This document shows positions 1 to 8,978 of a DNA stretch of 64,000 nt, one piece after another. Below the pieces are notes generated by a model, which was given only the letters and a program-made list of their open reading frames with translations, did no database searches and was not told where the DNA came from. Where the stretch lies: NCBI RefSeq assembly GCF_004016515.1, contig NZ_SACT01000007.1, positions 223,224-287,223 of the forward strand. The letters run 5' to 3'. This stretch comes from Rubrivivax albus (GTDB taxonomy: Bacteria > Pseudomonadota > Gammaproteobacteria > Burkholderiales > Burkholderiaceae_C). The position numbers were made by a program, and so were the translations under genes. The first letter of the stretch is position 1, and each line of letters begins with the position of its first letter.

Positions 1-1803
1 ATGGGTTACGTCACCGAGGCGGAGCTCGATGACGCCCTTCGCCAGCAGCACGACGAGCGCGGCGTCCCGCTGGGCGAACTGCTGGTGCGCAACGGCGTCG
101 TCACGCCGCAGGAGCTGCAGACCGCCCTTGCGCGCAAGATGGGCTACCCGATGGTGGACCTGAAGGCGTTCCCGTTCGACCGCGACGCCGTGGACCGCCT
201 GCCTTACCAGGTGGCGATGCGCCGCAGCGTCGTGCCGCTGATGCTGCGCGGTGGCCGGCTGGTGGTGGCCCTGGACAACCCCGGTCGCCGTGACGCGCTG
301 GACGAGATCGAGTTCGTCACGCAGATGAAGGTCGTGCCGGTGCTGGCAGACCCACAGGAGGTGTCGCCGGCGATCGAGCGCGCCTACGAGCGACCTGACC
401 TCAACGCCTGGATCCAGGCCGAAGAACTGCAAAGCGTCACCGCGCCGTCCGCCACCAGGCCGGACGCGCTGGATGCCCGCGAACTCCTGGCCACGCTGGA
501 GCAACAGGACAGTCTGGACGCACCGCCGGAGACCGAGGAAGCGCAGATCGCGCAGAGCGACAACTCGCTGGTGCGGCTGATCAACAAGATGATCCTGGAC
601 GCACAGACGCAGTCGGTGTCCGACATCCACATCGAATGCCCGGGCAACCGGGAGAAGGTGCGCGTCCGCTTCCGCAAGGACGGTCACCTCAAGGCCTACC
701 TCGAACTGCCGTACACCTACCGCTCGGCTGTGATCGCGCGCCTGAAGATCATGTGCGACCTCGACATCTCCGAGCGCCGCAAACCCCAGGACGGCAAGAT
801 CGCGTTCAGCAAGTTCTCCACCGGCTCGAAGCTCGAACTGCGCCTGGCCACGATCCCGACGCAGAACAACCTCGAGGACGCGGTGCTGCGCCTGCTCAGT
901 TCCGCCAGGCCGCAGCCGCTGGAGCAGCTGGGTTTCAGCGCCGCCAATCTCGACGGCCTGAAGTCGGTGATGAAACGCCCCTACGGCATGGTGCTGTGCG
1001 TCGGACCCACCGGCTCGGGCAAGACCACCACGCTGCACTCGGCGCTGTCGTTCATCAACACCCCCGACCGCAAGATCTGGACGGCCGAGGATCCGGTGGA
1101 GATCACGCAGAGCGGCCTGCGCCAGGTGCAGGTGAACCCGCGCATCGACTGGACCTTCGCCAAGGCGCTGCGCGCCTTCCTGCGTGCCGACCCGGACGTG
1201 ATCATGGTCGGCGAAATCCGCGACCAGGAGACTGCGCAGACCGCCATCGAGGCGTCGCTCACGGGCCACCTGGTGCTGTCCACGCTGCACACCAACAGCG
1301 CGGCCGAGACCGTGACCCGGCTGCTCGACATGGGCATGGACCCGTTCAACTTCGCCGACTCGCTGCTGGGTGTGCTGGCGCAGCGCCTGGTGCGGCGGCT
1401 GTGCCCCAAGTGCCTGCAGTCGCGCCCGGCCACCGAGGCCGAGGTGGACGAACTGGCCGAGGACTGGCTGCATGTGTGGCCCGATGCCGACCACCGGCCG
1501 GCCAAGGCCGACCTGCTGGCCGACTGGACCGCGCGCCATGCGCAGGACGGCCGGCTGCACTTCCACCATGCGCCGGGCTGCAGCGCCTGCGACCACACCG
1601 GCTTCAAGGGCCGCGCCGCGCTGCACGAACTGCTGACGGTGACGCGCACCATCAAGCGGCAGATCCAGACCGGCGCCCGCGCCGAGGAGATCCTGAACTC
1701 GGCGATGGCCGAGGGCCTACGCACGCTGCGGCAGGACGGCATCGAGAAGGTGCTCGATGGCGTGACCACCATCGAAGAGGTCCGCGCCGGCAGCAATGGC
1801 TGA
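1..1803 (+). CDS. GspE/PilB-family secretion or pilus assembly ATPase
   Basis: Cytoplasmic hexameric ATPase that powers type II secretion or type IV pilus extension. An MshEN-type N-terminal domain (about residues 1-140) precedes the ATPase core. The Walker A GPTGSGKT is at 335-342 and the Asp-rich Walker B region DPDVIMVGEIRD starts at 397. Two CxxC pairs (CPKC, CSAC) near the C-terminus form the zinc-binding tetracysteine of this family. The first base of the window is the A of an ATG, so the real start may lie upstream; 600 codons is close to full length. No other secretion gene is in view, so GspE versus PilB cannot be decided. A perfect hairpin follows the stop. Family assignment is firm; the exact system is open. 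Confidence 0.9.
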   Translation: MGYVTEAELDDALRQQHDERGVPLGELLVRNGVVTPQELQTALARKMGYPMVDLKAFPFDRDAVDRLPYQVAMRRSVVPLMLRGGRLVVALDNPGRRDALDEIEFVTQMKVVPVLADPQEVSPAIERAYERPDLNAWIQAEELQSVTAPSATRPDALDARELLATLEQQDSLDAPPETEEAQIAQSDNSLVRLINKMILDAQTQSVSDIHIECPGNREKVRVRFRKDGHLKAYLELPYTYRSAVIARLKIMCDLDISERRKPQDGKIAFSKFSTGSKLELRLATIPTQNNLEDAVLRLLSSARPQPLEQLGFSAANLDGLKSVMKRPYGMVLCVGPTGSGKTTTLHSALSFINTPDRKIWTAEDPVEITQSGLRQVQVNPRIDWTFAKALRAFLRADPDVIMVGEIRDQETAQTAIEASLTGHLVLSTLHTNSAAETVTRLLDMGMDPFNFADSLLGVLAQRLVRRLCPKCLQSRPATEAEVDELAEDWLHVWPDADHRPAKADLLADWTARHAQDGRLHFHHAPGCSACDHTGFKGRAALHELLTVTRTIKRQIQTGARAEEILNSAMAEGLRTLRQDGIEKVLDGVTTIEEVRAGSNG

Positions 1804-1810
1804 GCCAGGA

Positions 1811-1840
1811 CGTAGAACAGTCCCTGCGGACTGTTCTACG
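1811..1840. terminator. Perfect 13-bp stem-loop after the GspE/PilB gene
   Basis: The arms CGTAGAACAGTCC and GGACTGTTCTACG pair perfectly around a CTGC loop, eight bases after the stop codon. No T-run follows, so if it ends transcription it is not a canonical intrinsic terminator. The core hairpin recurs 74 bp downstream. Confidence 0.5.
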
Positions 1841-2035
1841 TCTGGCGAAGCGGCCGAGCTCTGCGAGGCCGTGGGTGCGGTGGAAGTTGAACAGTCCCTG
1901 CGGACTGTTTTCTGCCTGCCGAAGCGGCCGAGCTCTGCGAGGCCGTGAGTGCGACGGAAGTCAAGGAGCCCCTGCCGACCGTTCCACACCTGCCCATACG
2001 ACCGAGCGCCCGTGACCGCGGGAGCCGCAGTCGAC
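1811..2035. repeat. 74-bp imperfect tandem repeat carrying hairpins
   Basis: Two clear units and one decayed unit. The hairpin core AACAGTCC-CTGC-GGACTGTT occurs at 1816-1835 (one base offset by its extended stem) and at 1890-1909. A 28-bp block starting CGAAGCGGCCGAGCTCTGCG is identical at 1846-1873 and 1920-1947. The period is 74 bp. A third degenerate unit starts near 1963 and has lost the hairpin. The stretch between the ATPase and the HU gene holds nothing else recognisable. Confidence 0.7.
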
Positions 2036-2046
2036 CTCCCAAGAAA

Positions 2047-2070
2047 AACGGCCGCCCGGAGGCGGCCGTT
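2047..2070 (-). terminator. Intrinsic terminator of the HU-like gene
   Basis: A 10-bp perfect stem (AACGGCCGCC / GGCGGCCGTT) with a 4-base loop lies 19 bp beyond the stop of the minus-strand HU-like gene. Read on the minus strand it is followed by TTTTTCTT, the expected U-tract. Confidence 0.85.
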
Positions 2071-2088
2071 GGCAGGGATGCCGGTCGA

Positions 2089-2538
2089 TCAGCTCGACGC
2101 AGCGTCCTTGAGCTTCTTCATCGGGCGGACCTTAACCTTCACGCTGGCCGGCTTGGCGGCGAACATGCGCTCTTGCTTGGTGAACGGGTCGATGCCCTTG
2201 CGCGCCTTCTTGGCCGGCACGTGGTTCACGCTGACCTTGAACAGGCCAGGCATCGTGAACGAACCCAGGCCCTTCTTGCTCAGCGAGGCGGCGATGGTGC
2301 TCTCCAGAGAGGCCAGCACCGACTTGACGTGCTTGACCTCGACGGCGGCCAGTTCGGCCAGGTGGGCGGCCAGGCTGGTCTTGTTGAACACCGTCTTGAT
2401 CGCCTTCGGTGCGGCCTTGGGGGCTGCAGCCTTGGCGGCCTTCGGGGCGGCGGCCTTCTTCGCCGGAGCCGCCTTCTTCGCGGGAGCCGCCTTCGCGGCC
2501 TTCTTGGCGGGCGCAGCCGCCTTCTTCGCAGTTGCCAT
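2089..2538 (-). CDS. HU-family DNA-binding protein with Ala/Lys-rich N-terminal tail
   Basis: A nucleoid-associated protein. The first ~47 residues are low-complexity repeats of the type PAKKAA, giving a basic histone-H1-like tail. The rest is an HU/IHF-like core with the features SLAAHLAEL, GLGSFTMPGLFKV and a basic C-terminus. The start at 2538 (MATAKKAA) is chosen because AAAAGGA sits nine bases upstream; a longer in-frame extension to 2667 lacks a ribosome-binding site and looks unlike the family. The gene is monocistronic with its own terminator. The C-terminal HU core is a little divergent (FTKQERMFAAKPAS replaces the usual NPRTGE-type arm), a variant common in betaproteobacteria. Confidence 0.88.
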   Translation of the reverse strand: MATAKKAAAPAKKAAKAAPAKKAAPAKKAAAPKAAKAAAPKAAPKAIKTVFNKTSLAAHLAELAAVEVKHVKSVLASLESTIAASLSKKGLGSFTMPGLFKVSVNHVPAKKARKGIDPFTKQERMFAAKPASVKVKVRPMKKLKDAASS

Positions 2539-2706
2539 GAGTGTCTGTCCTTTTAGATGGAGTTCGCTCGTTTCAGCGAGCATGCGAATTCTAGGCACTT
2601 CTGCGCCGTTTTGAAGCACCGAGGGCCGCAGAAATCGCGCTTTTCGCGCTCGAAACGCGGCTTTCATGCCACGCCGTGGTCAACCGATGCGACGAAGCTG
2701 CGCGAA

Positions 2707-4395
2707 TCAGGACACCGCCGCCTCGGCCACGCCATCGCGGCCACCGTGCTTGACCGCATAGAGCGCGCTGTCGGCGCGCGACATCAGCGCATCGAGTGCG
2801 CACGGGCCGACGACAGTGGCCAGGCCGATGCTCACCGTGCAGGCAGGCACGGCCGCGTCATCGACCGTCGCCTGCGCGCGAAGCCGGCCGAGCGCATCGC
2901 GCACACGCTGCGCCAGCGCATGCGCCTCGCGCGGGCCGCCTTCCACCAGCACGACGAACTCGTCGCCACCCAGCCGCGCCGGCGGCTCGGTGCCACGACA
3001 GCTCGCGCGCAGCACGTCGGCCAGCGCACACAGCAACTGGTCGCCTGCCGCGTGGCCCTGCGTGTCGTTGACCTGCTTGAAGTGGTCGATGTCGATCAAG
3101 AGCAGCGACACGGCCACGTCCGCGCGTGCACGCGACAGCCGCGCCAGCGCACGCTCCACGAAGCCGCGCCGGTTGGCGATGCCGGTCAGCGGGTCGAGCC
3201 GGGACTCGCGCTGTGCGCGCACCAGATCCACCTGCGCGGCCATGGTGCGTGCACTGCGCTGCGCACGCTCGAACACCAGACGCTCGCGCGCCGCGTGGAA
3301 CTGCCGATGTGCCGCGAGCGCCTGCCGATGGTCGCCTGCGGCCTCGTGCGCGAGCGACAGGGTCAGCAGGATCGCGTCGGTGTGCAGTTCCGTGCCCATG
3401 GCACGCGCCTGCCGCAGCGCCGCTTCGCACACCGCCACGGCCTCCGTCAGGCGCCCGAGTTCGGTCAGTGCACGGGCCCGTGTGCGTGACAGGTGCAGTG
3501 CGTCGAGCGTGCTCACCCGCTCGGCTGCCTTGACCTCGGGCCGCTCCAGCACCTCGAGCGCACGTGCCGGCTGGCCGGCCATCAGCAGCGCCAGCGCCAG
3601 CGAATCCTGCCCCGACAGCACCTCGCCGTGCCCGGCGGCCAGCCCGTCGGCCATGCTGGACTCGGCCAGTTGCACGGCCTGCTCGGCACGCGGCATCCAG
3701 GCTGACGACGGCACGCCGGCGTCACGGTCGCGCTCGGCCCAGCAGGCCAGCGCCATCGCCAGGTTGTGGCGCACGCCGATGTGGCGCAGGTCGGAAGGGT
3801 CCGGCGGCAGCAGCGCCATGCACTCCTCGTAGGCCAGCGCTGCACCCTGCGGGTCGCCCACCGCGTTCAATGCCGTGCCCAGGCCGTTGAGCAGGCCGCA
3901 CAGCACACCCGCATCGCCCTGGGGCCGTGCGAGTGCCAGCGCCTGGGTCAGCTGGTCCAGCGCGGCGGCATGGTCGCCCTGCGCGAAGCGCAGCATGGCC
4001 ACCGCATTGCGCGCCGTGGCCTGCCCGCCCGCGTCGCCCAGCGCTTCGAACACCGCCAGCGCCTCCGACGCCGCGGCCTCGGCCGCCGGCACGTCGTCGG
4101 CCAGGCCGAGACTTCGCGCCAGCAGGCACAGCGCATGCCCCTGCACCCGGGCGCGACCGGCATCGCGCGCCTGCACGACCAGGTGCCGCAGCACCGGCTG
4201 GGCCTGCGCATGCGGCAAGGTCTGCAGCTGCCGCAGCGCGGCGATGGCGGCATCGTCGTCGGACGGCAATGCCGCCGGGCTCAAGGTCGGCGCGGTGGAC
4301 AAGGTCGGGCCTCGGGCAGTCGTGGCCACATTCTGGCGCCAGTGAACGAGCCCGCGTCCACCTGCCCGCGGGATCGTTGCAGCGCTTGTCTCCAA
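2707..4395 (-). CDS. TPR-repeat diguanylate cyclase (GGDEF)
   Basis: Predicted to make cyclic di-GMP. Residues ~45-370 are helical, alanine-rich TPR-like repeats, followed by a short coiled segment and a C-terminal GGDEF domain. The intact active-site motif RLGGDEF is at about 476-480. The usual RxxD inhibitory site just upstream reads RGTE, so product inhibition may be absent. No signal peptide or membrane segment is seen, so a soluble sensor is likely. The start is uncertain: the ORF opens at a TTG (4395), and an in-frame GTG at 4329 is an alternative; there is no ATG near the N-terminus. The 5' end abuts the palindrome at 4399-4414, so a repressor bound there could affect both divergent units. 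Confidence 0.85.
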   Translation of the reverse strand: METSAATIPRAGGRGLVHWRQNVATTARGPTLSTAPTLSPAALPSDDDAAIAALRQLQTLPHAQAQPVLRHLVVQARDAGRARVQGHALCLLARSLGLADDVPAAEAAASEALAVFEALGDAGGQATARNAVAMLRFAQGDHAAALDQLTQALALARPQGDAGVLCGLLNGLGTALNAVGDPQGAALAYEECMALLPPDPSDLRHIGVRHNLAMALACWAERDRDAGVPSSAWMPRAEQAVQLAESSMADGLAAGHGEVLSGQDSLALALLMAGQPARALEVLERPEVKAAERVSTLDALHLSRTRARALTELGRLTEAVAVCEAALRQARAMGTELHTDAILLTLSLAHEAAGDHRQALAAHRQFHAARERLVFERAQRSARTMAAQVDLVRAQRESRLDPLTGIANRRGFVERALARLSRARADVAVSLLLIDIDHFKQVNDTQGHAAGDQLLCALADVLRASCRGTEPPARLGGDEFVVLVEGGPREAHALAQRVRDALGRLRAQATVDDAAVPACTVSIGLATVVGPCALDALMSRADSALYAVKHGGRDGVAEAAVS

Positions 4396-4398
4396 AAC

Positions 4399-4414
4399 AC
4401 TTTAGATCTAAAGT
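4399..4414. promoter_or_regulatory. 16-bp palindromic operator, probable MarR site
   Basis: The sequence ACTTTAGATCTAAAGT is a perfect palindrome 25 bp upstream of the aromatic-CoA operon start. It is AT-rich in a very GC-rich setting. Its size and symmetry fit an operator for a MarR dimer, and a MarR gene lies inside the operon. The link between regulator and site is inferred. Confidence 0.6.
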
Positions 4415-4439
4415 ATCTACCCGACCTCGGGAGACCCGG

Positions 4440-6752
4440 ATGAACATCGTCTGCATCGGCGGCGGCCCCGCCGGCCTGTACTTTGCACTGCTGATGAAGC
4501 AGCTCGACCCGTCGCACGACATCACCGTCGTCGAGCGCAACCGGCCCTACGACACCTTCGGCTGGGGCGTGGTGTTCTCCGACGCGACGATGGACAACAT
4601 GCGCCTGTGGGACGCGCCCACCGCCGCCGAGATCGAGCAGGCCTTCAACCACTGGGACGACATCGAGCTGCACTTCAAGGGCCGCACCATCCGCAGCGGC
4701 GGCCATGGCTTCGTGGGCATCGGGCGCAAGAAGCTGCTCAACATCCTGCAGGCGCGCTGCGAGGTTCTGGGCGTGAAGCTGGTCTTCGAGACCGAGGCCG
4801 ACAGCGATGCCGACTACCCCGACGCCGACCTCATCGTGGCCAGCGACGGCATCAATTCGCGCATCCGCACGAAGCAAGCCGCGGTGTTCCGGCCCGACAT
4901 CGTCACCCGCCCCAACCGCTACATCTGGCTGGGCACGAAGAAGCAGTACGACGCCTTCACCTTCCTGTTCGAGAAGACGGAGCACGGCTGGTTCCAGGCC
5001 CATGTCTACAAGTTCGACGAAGAGACGGCCACCTTCATCGTCGAGTGTCCTGAGCACGTGTGGCTGGCCCACGGGCTGGACAAGGCGGGCGTCGACGATT
5101 CCATCGCCTTCTGCGAGAACCTCTTCGCCGCCAACCTGCAGGGCGAGAAGCTGCTGAGCAACGCGCGCCACCTGCGCGGCAGCGCGTGGCTGAACTTCCA
5201 GCGCGTGACCTGCGAACAATGGTCGCTGCACAACGGCCGCAGCCACGTGGTGCTGATGGGCGACGCGGTGCACACCGCGCACTTCGCCATCGGCTCGGGC
5301 ACCAAGCTGGCCATCGAGGACGCGATCGAGCTCACGCGGCTGTTCAAGGAGACGCCGGATGCGGCGGCGAACATGCCCGCGCTGCTGGCCGAGTACCAGG
5401 CCCACCGCCGCATCGACGTGCTGCGCCTGCAGAACGCGGCCTGGAACGCGATGGAGTGGTTCGAGGTCTGTGGCCAGCGCTACTGCGACACGCTGGAGCC
5501 CGAGCAGTTCATGTACAGCCTGCTCACGCGCAGCCAACGCATCAGCCACGAGAACCTGCGCCTGCGCGACGCCGGCTGGCTGGAGGGCTACGAACGCTGG
5601 CTGGCGCAGCGCGCCGGGCTCGACGGCCAGCTGGCCGTGCCGCCGATGTTCACGCCCTGGCACCTGCGCGGCATCACGCTGAAGAACCGCGTGGTGGTTT
5701 CGCCGATGGCGCAGTACCGCTGCAGCGATGGCCTGCCCGGCGAGTACCACCTGGTGCACCTGGGCGCCCGCGCCATGGGTGGCGCGGCGATGGTGGTGGC
5801 CGAGATGACCTGCACCAGCCCCGACGCCCGCATCACCCCCGGCTGCCCCGGCCTGTGGAACGACGCACAGCGTGACGCCTGGACGCGCATCGTCGACTAC
5901 GTGCACCGCGAGACGGACGCGAAGATCGCGATCCAGATCGGGCATGCCGGACCCAAAGGCTCCACCAACGCACCGTGGGACCACACCGGTGCCGACCGGC
6001 CCTTGCCCGCGGACAACTGGCCCCTGCTGGCGGCGTCCGCCCTGCCCTACCTGCACGATGGCCAGGTGCCGAGGGCCATGACCCGTGCCGACATGGACCG
6101 CGTGCGCGACGATTTCGTGGCCGCCACGCGCCGCGCCGCCGAGGCCGGTTTCGACTGGCTGGAGCTGCACTGCGCGCACGGCTACCTGCTGTCCAGCTTC
6201 ATCTCGCCGCTGACCAACCGCCGCGACGACGACTACGGCGGCACGCTGGCCAAACGGCTGCGCTTCCCGCTGGAGGTCTTCGCCGCCGTGCGCGCCGCCT
6301 GGCCCGATCAACTACCGATCTCGGTGCGCATCTCCGCGCACGACTGGGTCGAGGGCGGCATCACGCCAGCCGACGCGGTGGAGATCGCCCGCGCCTTCAA
6401 GGCCGCCGGGGCGGACCTGATCGACTGCAGCTCCGGCCAGGTGAGCGCCGAACAGAGGCCGACCTACGGCCGCATGTACCAGACACCGTTCGCCGACCGC
6501 ATCCGCCAGGAGGCCGGCATCCCGACCATGGCGGTGGGCGCCATCAGCGAGGCAGACCACGTCAACAGCATCATCGCCAGCGGCCGCGCCGACCTTTGCG
6601 CCGTGGCCCGCCCGCACCTGGCCAACCCGGCCTGGACGCTGACCGAGGCGGCCAAGATCGGCTACACCGCCATCGACTGGCCCAAGCCCTACCTCAGCGG
6701 CAAGTCGCAGATGGAAGCGCTGTTCCAGCGCGCCAAGGCGGCCAGCACATGA
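4440..6752 (+). CDS. Bifunctional 2-aminobenzoyl-CoA monooxygenase/reductase-type flavoprotein
   Basis: A fusion of two flavin domains, 770 residues. Residues 1-~395 form a class A FAD monooxygenase (GGGPAG at 7-12; GDAVHTAHFAIGSG in the second FAD motif) like salicylyl-CoA 5-hydroxylase. Residues ~403-770 form an Old Yellow Enzyme-type FMN oxidoreductase (starting MFTPWHLRGITLKNRVVVSP, with the ELHCAHGYLL motif). This fusion is typical of 2-aminobenzoyl-CoA monooxygenase/reductase, which hydroxylates and then reduces anthraniloyl-CoA in aerobic CoA-dependent breakdown; a salicylyl-CoA-type substrate is the alternative. The start at 4440 has GGGAG nearby; the long upstream extension is a shadow. 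It overlaps the next gene by 4 bp. Confidence 0.88.
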   Translation: MNIVCIGGGPAGLYFALLMKQLDPSHDITVVERNRPYDTFGWGVVFSDATMDNMRLWDAPTAAEIEQAFNHWDDIELHFKGRTIRSGGHGFVGIGRKKLLNILQARCEVLGVKLVFETEADSDADYPDADLIVASDGINSRIRTKQAAVFRPDIVTRPNRYIWLGTKKQYDAFTFLFEKTEHGWFQAHVYKFDEETATFIVECPEHVWLAHGLDKAGVDDSIAFCENLFAANLQGEKLLSNARHLRGSAWLNFQRVTCEQWSLHNGRSHVVLMGDAVHTAHFAIGSGTKLAIEDAIELTRLFKETPDAAANMPALLAEYQAHRRIDVLRLQNAAWNAMEWFEVCGQRYCDTLEPEQFMYSLLTRSQRISHENLRLRDAGWLEGYERWLAQRAGLDGQLAVPPMFTPWHLRGITLKNRVVVSPMAQYRCSDGLPGEYHLVHLGARAMGGAAMVVAEMTCTSPDARITPGCPGLWNDAQRDAWTRIVDYVHRETDAKIAIQIGHAGPKGSTNAPWDHTGADRPLPADNWPLLAASALPYLHDGQVPRAMTRADMDRVRDDFVAATRRAAEAGFDWLELHCAHGYLLSSFISPLTNRRDDDYGGTLAKRLRFPLEVFAAVRAAWPDQLPISVRISAHDWVEGGITPADAVEIARAFKAAGADLIDCSSGQVSAEQRPTYGRMYQTPFADRIRQEAGIPTMAVGAISEADHVNSIIASGRADLCAVARPHLANPAWTLTEAAKIGYTAIDWPKPYLSGKSQMEALFQRAKAAST

Positions 6753-7504
6753 CGCGGCACGCGCTGATCACCGGGGGCGGGCGTGGCATCGGCGCGGCCA
6801 TCGCGCGCCGCCTGGCTACCGAAGGGATGCGGCTGACGCTGACCGGCCGCGACGGCGCGGCGCTGCAGGCCTTTGCGGCGACCCTGCCGACCGACACCCT
6901 GGCCGTCGCCGGCGACGTGAGCGACCCGGCGCAGGTGGCCGCGGTCTTTGCAGCGGCGCGCGCCCGCTTCGGCCCGGTTCAGGTGCTGGTCAACAACGCC
7001 GGCCAGGCCGCCACCGCGCCGCTGCACAGGACCGACGACGCGCTGTGGGCGCGCATGCTCGCGGTCAACCTCACCGGCACCTTCCTGTGCACGCGCGAGG
7101 CATTGGCCGACATGCGTGCCGCCGGTGCCGGCCGCATCGTCAACGTCGCCAGCACGGCCGGCCAGCGCGGTTATGCCTACTGCAGCGCCTATGCGGCCGC
7201 CAAGCACGGCGTGGTCGGCCTCACGCGCTCGCTAGCGCTGGAGGTGGCGGCCACCGGCATCACCGTCAACGCGGTGTGCCCTGGCTTCACCGACACCGAC
7301 ATCGTCGCCGACAGCGTGCAGCGCATCGTCGACAAGACCGGCCGCACCGAAGCCGATGCCATGGCCGAGTTCACCCGCCACAACCCGCAGGGCCGCCTGG
7401 TGTGCCCCGAGGAAGTGGCCGACGCCGTGGCCTGGCTGTGCAGCGACGGTGCGGCGGCGGTGCACGGACAATGCGTTTCGGTCAGCGGCGGAGAAGTCAT
7501 GTGA
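6749..7504 (+). CDS. Short-chain dehydrogenase (3-hydroxyacyl-CoA type)
   Basis: An NAD(P)-dependent Rossmann oxidoreductase of 251 residues. It has the glycine-rich TGGGRGIG near residue 8, NNAG in the central sheet, and the catalytic Ser plus Tyr-x-x-x-Lys signature (YAAAK). In this operon it probably oxidises a hydroxyacyl-CoA intermediate formed after ring reduction and hydration. The ATG overlaps the stop of the monooxygenase/reductase (ATGA) and its own stop overlaps the GTG of the MarR gene, so the genes are translationally coupled. Confidence 0.88.
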   Translation: MTRHALITGGGRGIGAAIARRLATEGMRLTLTGRDGAALQAFAATLPTDTLAVAGDVSDPAQVAAVFAAARARFGPVQVLVNNAGQAATAPLHRTDDALWARMLAVNLTGTFLCTREALADMRAAGAGRIVNVASTAGQRGYAYCSAYAAAKHGVVGLTRSLALEVAATGITVNAVCPGFTDTDIVADSVQRIVDKTGRTEADAMAEFTRHNPQGRLVCPEEVADAVAWLCSDGAAAVHGQCVSVSGGEVM

Positions 7505-8012
7505 ACAAGCCATTGCGCCTGGTGCAGGGCCTGGACGGCCAGCGTGACGCCGGCCACGAGGCCCGTGCGGCGGAGAACGATCACGCCAGCCTCAAGCTGT
7601 GGCTGCGCCTGCTGGCCACCGCCACACAGATCGAGACCGAGATCCGACGCCGTCTGCGCACGCAGTTCGACACCACGCTGCCGCGCTTCGACTACCTGGC
7701 GCAGTTGCATCGCCACCCCGAAGGCCTGCGCATGAACGAGCTTTCGCGGCACCTGATGGTCACCGGCGGCAGCATCACCGGCCTGACCGACCAGCTGGAG
7801 CAGGAAGGCTACGTGCAGCGCGAGCAGTCGCCGGAAGACCGGCGCGCCTTCCTGCTACGCCTGACGCCCGCCGGCCGGGCCGCCTTCGAAGGTATGGCCG
7901 CGGTGCACGAAGGCTGGGTGATCGAACTGCTCGGCGGCCTGAATACCACCGAGCGCAGCACGCTGCACGGCCTGCTTGGCCGGCTGCGCGTGACGATGCC
8001 GACGGAGACCCC

Positions 8013-8016
<4 letters not shown>
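7501..8016 (+). CDS. MarR-family transcriptional regulator inside the aromatic-CoA operon
   Basis: A 171-residue winged-helix regulator. The core (residues ~40-165) has the MarR recognition region (LMVTGGSITGLTDQLEQEGYVQR) and the wing SPEDRRAFLLRLTPAG. GTG at 7501 is chosen because it overlaps the preceding stop (ATGTGA). Being embedded between two catabolic enzymes, it likely controls its own operon, perhaps released by an aromatic acyl-CoA as in related MarR systems. The palindrome at 4399-4414 is the best operator candidate. Ligand unknown. Confidence 0.88.
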
Positions 8017-8870
<854 letters not shown>

Positions 8871-8899
8871 ACTTGCCGCCGTATTCGACGAGGAATGAC

Positions 8900-8978
8900 A
8901 TGAAAACCCCACGCTCACTTCGTTCGCTGCCCCCCGAGGGGGCTGTCAGTACCTTCGGAACGGCCGGGCGGTACTGAC
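8900..8978 (+). repeat. 79-bp coupled micro-ORF element, copy A (upstream of gcdH)
   Basis: The element opens with ATG (8900), preceded by AGGA at a good ribosome-binding distance. It encodes 25 codons (starting MKTPRSLRSLP) and ends TGA at 8975-8977, one base before the ATG of the glutaryl-CoA dehydrogenase gene (TGAcATG). The stop lies in the 3' arm of a stem: TCAGTACC (8946-8953) pairs with GGTACTGA (8970-8977). CCCCCGAGGGGG forms a second small hairpin. Three other copies of identical length occur at 36192-36270, 37004-37082 and 62519-62597. Confidence 0.75.

Noticed and set aside
4281..6311. Long minus-strand ORF opposite the two-flavin fusion gene
   Set aside because: Low-complexity Val/Gly/Arg composition, no domain, and it is antisense to a well-supported enzyme.
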